A DNA stretch of 64,000 nt from Cerioporus squamosus (Eukaryota; Basidiomycota; Agaricomycetes; Polyporales; Polyporaceae), in assembly GCA_022592435.1 (NCBI GenBank), contig JABYQS010000060.1, forward strand, positions 62,001-126,000, written 5' to 3'. Below are positions 20,808-32,996 of this stretch, piece by piece. A program made the position numbers and the translations under genes. The notes beneath the pieces are model-generated. The model was not told the origin of the DNA. It did not search any database and saw only the letters and a program-made list of their open reading frames with translations. How positions within the stretch are numbered: position 1 is the stretch's first letter; each line of letters starts with the position of its first letter.

Positions 20808-22358
20808 CTAGACAGCGATCGCCTCGGCGGACGCTGGAGGAGGAATATCCAAGCCCAAGACAGCAGCTGGTATCGACTGGGCAGCAGGAGTGCTATCAGA
20901 CGTCTCCTGGATAACGACATCCTTCGGGGCTGCAGCGACCCGAGAGGCGGATGTGGCGGCGACTGGCTGGAGCGGTATAGGCGGCGCGCGCTGTCCACCA
21001 CGGCTCTCGATCGCTTTCACGATCTCCGCAAACTCCTGTTCACCTGTCCAGGGAGCGACGAGTGTCTCCATGTCCTCGTATCCCTTCGCGCGGACGATTG
21101 TTTCGCGGAGTGCCTTCAGCTCGTTGCGCGAAGTGTTCTCGTGCCGACCTTGGAACTGTGTCGCACAGAACTTGGTGGAGGACCAGTGGTTGCCTAGGTA
21201 CTTTCCCTGTGGCGAATGAACGAAGTGAGACCGACGGGTATACACAGCAGCGAGTAGGGGACTTACAAGGCGGATATAGGAAGGAACGAAGGTGAGCTCG
21301 AGATCCTTGAGCGGCGTTGGCGAGAAGCACGTCGGGTTCGCTTCAGCAGCGGTCGCAATCATCACGGAGTGCGCCCCTACCCACATCAAATGAGCGCAAG
21401 GCGGTAACCAAATGGATAAGACACACCTGTGACTTCGCGTACGCGCTTGGAGTCCTCGTAGCCCAGACAATCCCCATTCTCAATCACCGCGATCCCCTTT
21501 CCCATCTTCTCCACAAACTCAACAATCTCCCGTAACCGCTCAATGACCGCCTTCTCCTTCATGCGCATATTCCGCGTCCGACAGTGCACCGTGAGCGCCG
21601 AGATACCCGTGTTCACGATGCGCTCTACCAGCTTGAGCGTGTCTTCCTGCGAAGGCAGCAGGCGAATCTTCGCCGACACGGTGATCTCTGGAGGCATAGC
21701 TTCTCGGAGGGCAGTGAGGATAGAGCAGAGGAGGTCGGGGTTTGTGAGCAGCGCGGCACCCATGCCTGCATGCGTAGAGAAAGGCTTCGGACAGCCGCAG
21801 TTGAGGTCGAAGCCGGAGACGTCCTGCTGGACCATCTTCGCAGCTTGCACCGCGAGCTCTGGGTCCGCCGAGCCGATTTGGTAAATAAGGAATGGCTTCT
21901 CGATGGGGTGTGTCGTGAAGATCGCCTTCGATTTGCCGTGATACGAAACTACACCCGTGACAGCTGCAATACGTGGTGAGCAGATCGTTCGCGGGGAGAC
22001 GAGCGAGCGGGACGTACGATCGACTTCGCGGGTGGTATGCAGGATAGCTTTATCAATCGTCTCCGGGCCCCATACCAACTTCGCACCATGTTTGAGCGCG
22101 TACAGTCGAGTCGGTACTGTCACACCAAATGAGATAAGTGAATGTCAGGGATGTGACGCAGTACTCACATGCGCCGGATCTGACCATGGGCGCGAGCATC
22201 AGCCCGTTCTTGTAGTCTTCCGACGTGAGGGGGGCATATTCCAGTCTTGGTCTTTTGGCGACCCGAGGAGAAGAGTCAGGAGAAGGTGGCTGCGAGCGGC
22301 GAGACATACTGGTGTGAAGTCCTCTGCGGAGATGCGAAAGTCGGCGGAAACTAAGCAT
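20808..22358 (-). CDS. SMM1: tRNA-dihydrouridine(20) synthase, Dus2/Smm1 type
   Basis: Five exons (22169-22358, 22018-22116, 21427-21963, 21267-21376, 20808-21206) close to 444 residues. The flavin TIM-barrel motifs are clear: LAPMVRSGALPTRLYALKHGA, then FDLNCGCPKPFS with the catalytic Cys, VSAKIRLLPS, and LTVHCRTRNMRMKEKA. The HCRT-x-x-MR pattern points to Dus2/Smm1 rather than Dus1, 3 or 4. The enzyme reduces uridine 20 of cytosolic tRNAs. The first about 17 residues (MLSFRRLSHLRRGLHTSM) are basic and amphipathic, so an alternative start or a mitochondrial form is possible. The next in-frame ATG is at 22307. The C-terminal 45 residues are Ala/Pro-rich and poorly conserved in appearance. Confidence 0.9.
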
Positions 22359-22837
22359 GCGACCGCAGGAAGATCGTCCGAGTCGCCTGGGTCTATAAGA
22401 GTTACAAGTCGCGTCTTTTTAAGAGCTATGCCCGCGCGAAGATGACGGTGAGTGCAGGTCGAGGAGGAGGAGGAACCAAGGATGAAGTTCACGGTCAAGC
22501 TCAAGTCAAGCTCAGCAGAACTCCAAGCGCTCGCGTGTCTCGTCACGCATTGTCACTGTGGTCACATCCGGTCTTTCGGGGCGGCTCAAGATCGCGAGGC
22601 CGTGACCGTCACATCAGGTCCCTTCAAGGTCCGACTCTGGGCCAGTCGCGGGAGGAGGAAGGCCAAAGGAAGGCTTGCGTTTTCCTCCGGAGTCCGCTCT
22701 CCTGCCCCTTCCTCCTTCGCTTCAAAACACTGAGACCGTATACGACATTGATAGTGTACCCATTGCTGGCCCAGTCGAAGTTTTATTGTCTGTTTTTGCC
22801 GTCTCGCTATCACCTTGACATCAACAGGCCCAGGAGG
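22359..22837. other. Upstream region of SMM1; no gene seen
   Basis: A short plus-strand frame at 22481 (MKFTVKLKSSS) could be a stray exon, but nothing around it supports a gene. Confidence 0.4.
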
Positions 22838-23912
22838 CATCAGGGAAAACCTCCCGCACTAACAGCCTCTAATCAGCCCTAATTATGGTGATTATAGGCC
22901 ATTAGTCCATTATGCTAAAACTCGAGGTCCCTTTATAATGAGTGACGTTATCAGGCAATTAGAAGGTGGTTAGACGTACTCGGTAGGCTTGCATACTCAC
23001 TGCTATATCTTGTCTTTGGCACGCTCGATGTGTGAATGGAGGTGCAGAAACAGCATTTTATTCACGTTCAACATACGTACACCATGAGTACTACTACATA
23101 CAAGTACATATAGTCGCCAAGGGCAGGTAGGATGCGCCTGGGTCAGAACACAAAAGATATGGAGAGTGACGGACAGGGCGCCTCCACGGAGTGACATAGT
23201 GTAGTACATGAATAGTACAAGTGGCAGAGAACGATATGGGCAAATTGACTTACCGCATAGAGACCTGTACCGCAGCGTAGCTGTTGGCCTAGGAGACATG
23301 GGCACGTCAGTACCTCGGCCATACCATGTCTATGGCGGAGAAGACTTACCGCATTTTCACGCATGTCCTACGTAGCGTGCTGTACACCAGGAAGCCACCG
23401 AGGTATTCCAAGTCCCGAATGAACCCAGTACAGCCAGGTAGAGCCAGACCGAGAGACCGAGAGACCGAGAGCTCCCTGAGATGCAACAGACTAGCCACCA
23501 GGGTGTGTACAGAGACGGCATGTTAGCACAAGAGCGTAGAACCCAGCCAGGAGTCTGAAGGCAGAGCTGGAGGTGGACGTAGATGAGAGGTCCTGGAGGA
23601 GGAGGAGGCGAGCGAAGGAATTTTTGTGGGCGCTTCCTCGTCCGGGACTTGCCGGAACAGTTCAGGGCAGGCTATCTTGCACTTGGTCAGGCAAGTTGGG
23701 TTGCCTTGGACGGTGCATCTGGTCAACTACCGGCATGCCAGTACGTCTTCAGGCCCCAAACTATGTCTTGCGACTAGTTACAAACACCATGACTTGCAGC
23801 GACCTCGAAACTTCTGTAAGTCAAGATACCCACAGATTAGGCGACATTAGTGCGATTATCTCGAGCGGATCACTAATTTAGCACTAATTATGAGGGGGAG
23901 TTTTTCCTGATG
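22838..23912. mobile_element. Candidate non-autonomous TIR element, about 1.07 kb
   Basis: CATCAGGGAAAACCTCCC (22838-22855) is matched, inverted, at 23895-23912 (reads CATCAGGAAAAACTCCCC on the other strand). Both ends are followed inward by CTAATTA-rich short repeats. The interior has no convincing frame. The inner ends CAGGG/CCTG recall hAT elements, but no 8 bp target duplication is visible. Confidence 0.4.
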
Positions 23913-23965
23913 GGGGCCCTCTCGAGTCTCGAGCTAGAATCTAGGTGAGGTTAAACTACTACGTT

Positions 23966-25534
23966 ATGTTAGAAACCCAGAGAGGAAGAGCTATACTGAA
24001 CTCTGGAGACCCGCAGTCGCAGCATGCCGAGCGAAACAATGCCACCGTTCTGAACCATGACATTCTCGTCCATATCATGGAGCAGTGCTCGCCATCCTTT
24101 CCTTCGAGTATCGTAGCTATGATGCGGACTTGCAAGGCACTCAATCACTTTGGCGTCAGATCTCTTCTCCAATGCGATGTCGTCCTTGACACACTGGGCC
24201 AGTGTGAGGCCTTTATCGAGTTCGTCGGCGCGGACGACGGTCGGCGGTACCCCATGGTCAAGTCGCTGCACCTCAAGGCCTTTCATGCCGGACACGAGCC
24301 ACTCTTGATATCCTTGACAGAGTTCATACTGAAGCTGCCCTCTGTCGAATATCTGTATCTCGAAGATATGGAGGGTTGGTTCAGCGCATGCCGCTCCCTC
24401 CGCAAGGCCATTTCCTCACGTACAACTCTCACGCACCTCCGCATCCACCAACTCTATAGCGTTGAGGGCAGATACTCTCTTGCGAAGCTATCGGAAATGC
24501 AGTTACCCCTTGTCTCGCTCACGCTGGCGGTGGTTAATCTGTTGTTTGTTAACCGAATAGGTTCTCTCGGATTCGTGATTCCCCGCAAAGCTCACCAATT
24601 CCTTCGCGAGCTTTACTGTGACCGGCCCCTCACCATTCCAAGCTCAGGCCTTCAATGTCCCCTGCTACATACGATAGACGTGACAGGCCGCTTCACCGGC
24701 GCCGCAAACCGACTGGCATACACATTCCCCAACGCCAAACGATTCGATTGCCCCTCCGTACTACCTCCGCTCATGAGGCCGACGCCGACGATGGCCCGGG
24801 TGATCTCCCTCCATTCCCCCCACTTTCCCTTGAAGTTGTCCGCGGGACTATCGAGGTGCTGAACTCATTGTTCCACGACGATCTGGACGAACCGTGGCAC
24901 ACCGGTATACTCCAAGTTGTTTTCCCGGGGACCGTCCATACGGCACCGTTCGGGCTACTTCCCAGTATACTTACTGCGCAACACAACCCCCAAACTTGTT
25001 CAACTTTCCGTGGCAAATTACGACGTGTTTGAAGACACTATGACACCTGCGTTTCAAGGCCCCAACTGGGCTAGCGTCGAGACCTTGAGCGTGGATTTAC
25101 GAGGACTCGGATGTAGTGCTCGATGTCGGGACGCTCCATACGTAGCTTGTGAGTCGTCCCCACTCATTATCGTGCTGGCAAAGCCAAAACTGATTGGCCG
25201 CCGACAGGAGACCCTCGGTCGATTGATTGCCGTCGCCGCAGTCCAGCACTTCACACTCGACATTGTCCCGCTGGCTCGGAAGACGTCAATACTACACCAC
25301 TGCCAGACCTCAGTTCCCGTGGAAACGTACATGGACAGCGTGGACCCGAAGTCCGTGGCTGAGCGGATCCTCCGCCCTCACCCGACGCTTCTCACTGTCC
25401 GTGTCAGTGTGCACCCATACGAGGATTTGCGGTCCGAGTTCATTCTTCCGGTACGCGAATGCACCCTGCGTCGCTGTACATTCCCTTCTGGAGCTGGAGG
25501 GGCGGACCATCAGGCTCTTGGAGATGGCGTATGA
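23966..25534 (+). CDS. F-box/LRR-like protein, about 483 residues
   Basis: Exons 23966-24799, 24856-24904 and 24966-25534 close to 483 residues, starting at the ATG of MLETQRGRA. The F-box-like motif VLNHDILVHIMEQ is followed by RTCKALNHFGVRSLL, CEAFIEFVGADDGRRY and leucine-rich repeats (VKSLHLKAF, VEYLYLEDM, LTHLRIHQL, LVSLTLAVV, LVQLSVANY). Splices 1 and 2 are GT/AG, 56 and 61 bases. The 3' end is uncertain: a neighbouring frame past 25470 (RTIRLLEMAYEADILLRL) looks more like a family C-terminus and runs to 25694, so a further intron or a frameshift may exist. It is more diverged than the paralogues at 14-17 kb. Confidence 0.6.
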
Positions 25535-25901
25535 GGCTGATATCTTGTTACGCCTTGTACGTGATAGTACATGGTTTCCCGGGATACTCACCGCGTGGCA
25601 GCTCACCCTCGGGACCTTGAGCCCTGCGGACACTGTTCGGTGTTGTTGTGGATGTAGTTCCGATGCGCAAAGTGACTTCAGTGTTCCTTTTTGAGAGACT
25701 TGCAGTTGAAGTGGTTTGCTGCCCGAGTCTGACATGTAGCACTACGTTCACCGTTCCGCAGGCAGACAGTTATGTGTGATGTAAAGGATGATTCCGTTCC
25801 AAGGCTAGTAGTACAACATGAGTGAATGCGTAGAGTCGTAGGTATATCGTCACCAATGTTAAAGCTCCCCAGCACCATCCACCCTGCGCATAGCATGCAG
25901 C

Positions 25902-28086
25902 TCATGCGCTCTCGTCGTCGCCCTTCTCTTTGACCTCCCGCACTTCCGTGGCCGTGCTCGCCTTCTCGTGGATGTGCTTCTCGCTCGGGCGCCACCGAGG
26001 CGAGTTCCACGGCTTCACGCCCGAGCGGTACATCTCGTCGACCTCCTCCAGACTGAGGCCCTTCGTCTCGGGAATGAAGAGGTACACGTAAACGAAGCCG
26101 AACGTGAGCATGCCGAAGAAAATGAGCAGGATGAGCGGCCCGATCTTGTCCGCGATGCGCGGCGCGAAGAAGGAGAGCAGGAAGTTCCAGAGCCAGTCTA
26201 GGCAGTCCCATGGTCAGCATGTCGTACATTGTCAGGACGGTGCCCAAAGAACCACTCACTCGTCGCACTTCCGAGGGCGATGGCTTTCGGACGGACGCGA
26301 AGCGGGAAGCTCTCGCCGAGGTACACCCAAGGCGTCGGACCCCAGAATATGGAGAACGAGAAGACGTGCAGCACGGCGAACGCGATGAGGGTATCGCCAC
26401 CGGTCTTCTGGCTTGATGTTAGCTGGTCGGCGGGAGTGCCTTTAGGAGCCAGCATGAAGTGGCCAACAAGGCCGGCGATGATAGAGCACGTTGCTTCAAG
26501 AACGGAGCCAGTGAGGAGAGACTATACACGAGATCAGGTGAGAAAGATGCACATGAGTTCAAAGGATTGAGACGTACGTTCCGACGACCCCAGGTTTCGA
26601 TGAGGTATAGAGCCGGGACGGTTCCGATAACGGAGACACCTCCGAGGATCGCCTGGATAGAGTATGGGTCCAACGTAGTACCAGCACTCTGGAAGAACGT
26701 GTCGCCGTAGTAGTCTATAGTCGACGGGTTAGACACTGGCAATTGCAATCGGTCAATAGATGCGCGACGCACAGTAGAAGTTCTGGCCGTTCAGTTGCTG
26801 GATGAACTGCAACATCATGCCGTTCATCGTGCGCTTGTACAGCATGTTGCGCTTCGAAAAACACTCCGCCCAGGTGGCCTTTCCGCCTTCGTTTTCCGCC
26901 TTGATGGCGAACTCAAGCTCCTCGATGGTCTCGCTCACTACTGGGTCGTCCTCAGGCAGGCTGTTGAGCAAAGACACTACACGGCGTGCCTCCGCTTCAC
27001 GCCCTATACCTAGAAGGTGACGACTGCGCATCCTTGAAGTGAGTATGCGATCGGTGAAGCACATGCATGAAGGTAAGGACTTACGGAGACTCAGGGAGGA
27101 AGAATATTCCTGACAAAAGGATCGCACCCCAGACGAGCTGGAGCCCGACAGGGATACGCCACGACGCAGCTCCGTTGAGATGGTGAGAACCGATCTCGAT
27201 CATGTAGCTCAGGAAGATGCTGCAAGGCTGGGAATCAGCACTTCACTCGAGACGCACGATCAAGCTCCACGCACCCAACGATGATCTGCAGCTGGTACAA
27301 GACAAGCAGCATACCACGCATGGACTTCGGGGCGGTTTCGCCATTGTACAGCGGTACAATCGCTAGGTGTGCGCGTTAGCCCTGCGAACACGTTCAGAGG
27401 AAGGTCGCTGCGTACCGGAAAGGGCTCCCACTCCGAGTCCGGCGATGAAACGTCCGATGGTGATCTGCACGATCGAGCGCACGGTGCCAGTTTGGATGGC
27501 GGTGCCAACGGTGAAGATTGCAGACCAAATGAGGATGGAACCTCGACGACCAAAGCGATCAGAGGTGAAGGCCTGTCCGAGTGCACCAACGAATGTGCTA
27601 TATGCAGAACTTAGTATGCAAGCACGAGTTGAAAAGCATGAGTACCCACCCGGCTGATAGTAGAGAGGTTATGATGGATTGTCGTGCACTTGATAGAACC
27701 CATGTCCCGTCAGATTGCTGCTCCCCGAACCGTTGGACGAAGTCGGGCATAATTAGACATCCCTACGCATACCGGGTCAACGGGTCGGTAGGCTAAGTTT
27801 GACAGATAGAACTCACTGAAATGACCCCGATGTCATATCCGAAGAGGAAGCCTAGCAACGATGTGTACGTTCTGGGTAACACTGGTTAGGACCTAGTCGG
27901 GACCGGACAACGGGAGCAGACTTACAGTTCACACTCATTCAGATCCTTGCCATCGTCAGCTTACCTCCTACATAGATAACGAACCGTTAGCATACGCGTA
28001 CTCCCTGCCCTCTCGCCGTTCCAAGACGCACCGAAAGCGATGAAGATTGCGAGGAGGACGGCCCTGTGATTCCTTGGAATACCCAT
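25902..28086 (-). CDS. MFS sugar transporter (hexose-type), about 520 residues
   Basis: Ten or eleven exons close to 520 or 521 residues. Main exons: 28032-28086, 27817-27851, 27650-27762, 27416-27597, 27275-27362, 27085-27219, 26773-27032, 26578-26714, 26260-26521 and 25902-26197. Sugar-porter motifs: GFLFGYDIGVIS, DRFGRR, RFIAGLGVGALSAIVPLYNGE, FFLPESP, QQLNGQNFYYYYGDTFFQ, GSVLEATCSIIAG, WVYLGESFPLRVRPKA, NWLWNFLLSFF and IPETKGLSLEEVDEMY. It should have twelve membrane helices and act at the plasma membrane by proton symport. A 3 base exon GAG (27965-27967) flanked by AG and GT would give the usual AFGGFLFGYD; without it one glycine is missing and the frame is kept. The upstream region carries a cluster of CreA/Cre1-like sites. 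Confidence 0.88.
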
Positions 28087-29131
28087 AGTTGCGGTGAGGG
28101 ACGAAGTCCTGGGAAGTCGAACAGCAAGAGAAGCGGGGGCTCACGGGGCCCAACAGCGCGAAGCACTCGTCTTTATAGCACGGGGGCATGTCGTCTATTT
28201 AGTTCCTCGCCGGTTCCGCGGAAGAAGGTTCCTGTCGCGCAGTGCGAATTCGTCGCGCGGACCGTGCTGGCCATCAAGGCGGTCCGGAGAGAAAGGTTGC
28301 ACCGCGGGTGCTTGCCATCACTCGAGGGTGGTTCTCCCAACACGCGCGGTCCCATGGCCACAAAGGTGAGCGCGGTATCAATTTCCCCGCACTGTCCCCA
28401 CTGATGTCATGTGCCCCGCGTGGGGCCCCGCGTATCCCCAGCCGCCGGTATGGCGTCTCTACCTGCGGCGGCGGCCTGATGGCTACTACGATCCTCGAGA
28501 GCGTCAGCTTCGCCGTTCTATTTCTTGACGGAGCTGATCAGGAACTTACTGAGAAGACGAGAAAAAGAAGGGCTTCTGGCCGTAGGCTGCGGGAAGCACG
28601 AGTGCAGGCGAATACGCACAGTCAGTACGCCTTAGACCAAAAGAAAACGGAAGATCTCGATGGTACGTACTGCTTATCGGTTATACAGTACTGCTGCTGG
28701 AGGACGATGATCGGCTCGGACCCGGGGTTGCAATGGTGCGAGTTATTCATGCCTTCGCCGACGTCATGCGCCCCAAAAGCTGCGTTTCACTTGCACTTGA
28801 TCCTCCTGGATTGGAAGGGACTGGCGGAACAAAACACGACTAGATACATGCACGGTGCGCTGCTCAGGCACACAGTGCAGCACGCGTCAGCACTCACAGA
28901 TAGACGAGGTTAGAACCCCAAAAGAAACAATAATGACACCCGAAGACCGACACTCGCACTGGACGCCCAGTCGAACGGAAACGAGGGAAACCATCTCATT
29001 GACTTGCTCGTTTCGACACACATACGCCCGAAGGCATCAGGTACCTTGAACATGGTCTGGATGAGTTCGTAGTTCGAAGAGGAAGATTGGCAAGCACAAC
29101 GAAGCGGCCACGCACCGAGATGCAACTATCT
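28087..29131. other. Upstream region of the sugar transporter; no gene seen
   Basis: A long plus-strand frame (28242-28913) has no gene-like composition or similarity. The region holds the CreA-like cluster. Confidence 0.45.
28385..28441. promoter_or_regulatory. Cluster of CreA/Cre1-like sites (SYGGRG)
   Basis: Six matches to 5'-SYGGRG-3' on either strand in 57 bases: CCCCGC, CCCCAC, CCCCGC, GTGGGG, CCCCGC and CCCCAG. They lie 300-355 bases before the transporter ATG. Carbon-catabolite repression of sugar transporters by CreA/Cre1 is well established in fungi. The functional assignment here is inference. Confidence 0.4.
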
Positions 29132-30600
29132 TCACTCGACTTCCGCGAGCCGTCGCAGTCCCTCTCGCACGAGTAAACAGGCCGCAAAGTCCAGTCCTCG
29201 ATCTGACAAGCTTCTTTCTAACCTATCGAGATAGTGCTCAGGGAGCCTCCCGAGTGCGCGCATTCTCGCACTGTCAGTGATGCCAACGTCCTGGAGGATG
29301 GGCATGACGTCTGGACCAAGCCCATGCTCCGCGAGAAACGCCTCAACTGCATTGGTCTCCAAGCGGGGTGCAGGAGCGGCCTCTGACATCCTCTGCGGCG
29401 TTCCATTAGTTGTGGCACCCGAAGCGGATCACGGTGACTAAGAGGACTTGGCCGTAACTCGGGACGGACTATGTTGGGGTGCTTGACATGGGTATCGAGA
29501 GCCTGCCTAGCTTCCGTGGCGGGAGGGTTCCGGCGAAAGTGGGAATGCGTTTCGTCGAGGTGGTCTACGAACGTCTTGAGAGTTTGGCTTGGTCCTGCAG
29601 GAATCACCTTGAAATGGTTAGAACAGTCTCCTCACGGCACGGTCGTCGTCAGACTCACTACGTATTCTTCGCATTCATCACACTGCAGCTCCCAATTCTC
29701 TGGGCGGTCTGTCATCAACATGCCTTGGGCACTGACGGTGAACCGAGCACGAGGGAAATCCTTCTCGACCGCCTCAATAGCGTCCTCAAGCCATCGTGGG
29801 CGCTGAAAGGCTGTTAAGATGGACATCGCAACAAGCGGAACGGCGATACGCACCGCAATAGACTTGATACTGGACGACGTCTCCGTGCTCTGAGACCGTG
29901 GGACGGCTGATTGAGAAGATGCAGGAACGGAGACACGACAACGAGACGAGGCCGACGGGATACGCGTGAGGTCGATGAACACGACAGGCTGAGTGACAAG
30001 CGTCACCGACGATGACTGGGTGGACGGCTGGCTCGACATGAGCAAAGGGGTATGTATTGGATGCAAGACCGTGCGCTCTGCTGCACGTTGAGGCTCCTCA
30101 GAGTCCGAGCGGATGTCGATGATGTCCGGAGGATCCGGTAGGGGCCCCAGACGATGCATCCTGCGCCGTCGACGAAGGATGCGATCCGGTGAGACCGAGG
30201 TTCGGATTTCTGCCAAGAGGAACAGTCTATCAGCAACCATGATCGCGCACGTAGACCTGCCGGTAGCATACCTGGGGCTGCAAGTCCACGCTGCCGTGCA
30301 GAGGGAGCTCTAGGAGAGACTGAAGCTCGGTTGACCTTCCCTCTGTAGCGATGACCGCGTACCTCTTCCGCCGCACACTCTTCCGCCGAACCCTCTTTCA
30401 CTGATTCACGGTTGACGTCCGATGAGGTTGACCGGTAGCTATCGCTGACAGACCGCTGCTAAAATTGTGAGAGTCAGCGAAGTTCTCGACACTGTGAACG
30501 AACGAGCACACACCTGCGTTAACCGGTGAATTGTTTCCTGGGACGCAGTGGCCCCAATCCAAGGGGCACTTGGCGGATGGCTGCAGAAGAAGTCAAACAT
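29132..30600 (-). CDS. Family X member 1: SIM-like motifs, C2H2-like finger, helical C-terminal domain
   Basis: Likely start is the ATG at 30600 (MFDFFCSHPPSAPW). Supported junctions are 29608-29658 (GT/AG, 51 bases) and probably about 30460-30510. Other joins, notably just before 29389, are unresolved. Two stretches look like SUMO-interaction motifs: DIIDIRSDSEE and QPVVFIDLTR. The middle has RWLEDAIEAVEKDFP, then WELQCDECEEY...LKTFVDHLDETHSHF, a C-x2-C...H-x4-H arrangement. The last about 65 residues share a pattern with the genes at 31.0 and 42.7 kb: VGITDSARMRALGRLP, then LDRLE, then GLDFAACLLVREGLRR. No known family is recognised. Nuclear location is suggested by basic clusters (RRRRRM). 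Confidence 0.55.
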
Positions 30601-30962
30601 AGCAGCGCAGGCCAATGGCGGGCTGAAATAGAGCATAGAGCTCAGGTCTCGGAAGGGTTCAGATAGAGGATGATCGATGATAAAGGACGAACCTCTCCAA
30701 GCAGTTCGCCGCCGGTGACATGACGTCTGCAGATCTAGTAGCCAGATCTTTATGACAGGACACCGTATTTGACTCTTCGTGTTCCCAGGACGATCCCGCT
30801 GGACATAACGGAGTCATATACACATGCCGCAGCTCGCACTCACCTCTGAAATGTCACATCTTGAATGATATACATCGCGTCGATCACAGAGAAGACTTTT
30901 ATGTACTCTAGTACCTACCCTACTTACCAACGTCCATAGAGCATCGTCATCTTCAGTGTCCG

Positions 30963-32672
30963 TTATTTGCGCGCGGCGCGCCTTTTCAGTCCATCTCGGA
31001 TTAGCAAACGAGCAACATAATCAAGTCCTGCTTGCTCCAGAGCTTTGTCCAACTTCTCGAGCGATCTCCAATGGAGCGCACCCAGAGCTCGCATCCTCGG
31101 TTCGTCACTGATACCTACTTCACGTAGAGTCTCCGCAAGCGCAGGCGACAGGGAGACTTCGCCTAAGAACTTGACGACGGGGTCCTCAGTTTCGCCGGGT
31201 GGAGGCCGAACGTGGACGTCGATCGAATGTGCGTCCTGAGGACTCGACTCTTGGTCGGAGTCGGCGATGGTGTACAAGCCGTCTCTCTGAAGGCTCTCGA
31301 TAACGAGGTGAGTCTGCCCTACCTGTGGCGAAGATACACCAGCCAGCTGACTGGGTGCAGGCTTAGGCGGTATCGCGGAGGTTCGCTCCCAGGAGAAGAA
31401 GGTGGGGTCGCTGTATGCCTGACGCCAGGGCACATCCGCCGGTATAACATAATGGGGATGGCTGGCCGATGAGGACGAGCGCTGCGGAGGAGATGCAGGA
31501 GGGGACGGAATTGCACGAACTTGGCTGGATTCCGAATCACCACCATCCATTTGGATGAGTTCGTCCACTTCCATGTCGCTCGGCGTAGGACTGGCGCCGG
31601 CGATATCTTCATCGGCTTGAGACAAGACGACGCTCGCATGCGTATCCGAGACTTCATGAGACGTAGCGTGATCTTCCGCGGCATCCTGAGGAGCACCGAC
31701 TGGGAGGTCAGGTGATGGATTGGCAGTGGGGCTTGGAGGTTCCGAGTGCAGAGTCGTAGAGCTAGCACGCGCGGAAAGGCTGCGGCGCGGGGTGGTCATG
31801 GATGCGGCCTCAGGAGACGACTTCTGCATCGTTGAATACTTCGCGATGGGTTCGCGCAAGGCACTCTGCTCCTGCGACGTGGCTCCGAGTGTAGCATTAC
31901 GCCACTGGATGAAAGTGACGCGAGACTGCAAAGATAGGCATGTCGTAAGCACAGTCTCACTAGCAGCCAAAAGCAAAGGTACCTGTCCAACTTCAGTCCT
32001 GCGCCAGTAGTCGTGAAAATCAACCGTTTTGCACGGTTGAGTGTTGAGTGCGTGGACTTCAGCATACCTGTTGGCCTGTTGATCATCTGTCGCGATACGA
32101 TCCTCCTGCAACGACTATGGTCAATACGGTTGCAGCAGACAGGAGCTGCGATGACATGCACCTCTTCTAGCTTAGAAGGATGGATAACTCCCACTATACC
32201 TCCATCCTGCGTCCCTTCGGGTAGGGATGGCTGTGATGAATCTCCCGTCTGATGCGCTGGACAGTCCGGACTACGGCACTGACTACGGCGCACAGCGCAA
32301 TCCTCCCGCGTCTCATCATTCCAAGTATCTCGTGCTTGTACATTGTCGGAGGTCCCAACGCGTGTTGATGGTGGCTGGCTTGTGCTCGCAGCAGCGGCGC
32401 CATTTGGATCGTCATCCTGCAACACAGAGTTTGCGTTCTGAGACTCATTCAGCAGCATACCTGCGGACATGTGAGCGAGCATATATGTAGTTGAGTAAGC
32501 AAGGAGACTCACCGTTCTGCGGGGCATACGAATGAGACTCCCTACCCACACCCAGGATGCTTATGGTTTCCTCTGCTACAGAATCCTCCTGAACGTCAAG
32601 TTCGTCCTTGCAGTCCTCCTCGTCAGAGCTTATGACGATGATATGATCATCAGGCGCAACCGAAGCAGGCAT
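30963..32672 (-). CDS. Family X member 2: SIM-like N-terminus, helical C-terminal domain, 514 residues
   Basis: Exons 32513-32672, 32162-32460, 31983-32105 and 30963-31925 close to 514 residues; all introns are GT/AG. The protein starts MPASVAPDDHIIVISSDEED, a strong SUMO-interaction-like motif (hydrophobic core, then acidic/Ser). The middle is long, Ser/Pro/Asp-rich and probably disordered (MEVDELIQMDGGDSES). The C-terminal about 65 residues (VGISDEPRMRALGALH, then LDYVARLLIRDGLKRR) match the two relatives. A clear finger like that of members 1 and 3 is not seen; Cys and His residues are present around QPCKTVDFHDYW. Function unknown. It shares a 324 base divergent promoter with COG8. Confidence 0.65.
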
Positions 32673-32996
32673 CCTCGAGGAGAGCGAATGCTGGAGAAGT
32701 CGGACAGTACCAGCGAGTGGTCGACGCGTCGCAGTGCTCGAGAGGTCCTCGGATTATCGAGGACGATGTCGCGATCGGCATATTGACTTGCATTGAACAA
32801 GAAGCTTGGACCCTGCAGGGCCGTCGACGGCGAACATGACGGACGCTGGAAAGCCCGGCCGCACGCGCGACTGTACTACATATGTACATACTTATGTAGC
32901 GCCCCGACTTCGACATCGACCACGACGACCACGACCACGGCGGCGAGGGGGACTGCAGGCCTCCACACCTATTTGACACCCGATACTCACTGCATC
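32673..32996. promoter_or_regulatory. Bidirectional promoter region, family X member 2 / COG8
   Basis: 324 bases between two divergent start codons. No single motif stands out. Confidence 0.4.

Noticed and set aside
28242..28913. 223-codon plus-strand ORF upstream of the sugar transporter
   Set aside because: Low-complexity composition, no family similarity, overlaps the likely promoter with the CreA-like cluster.
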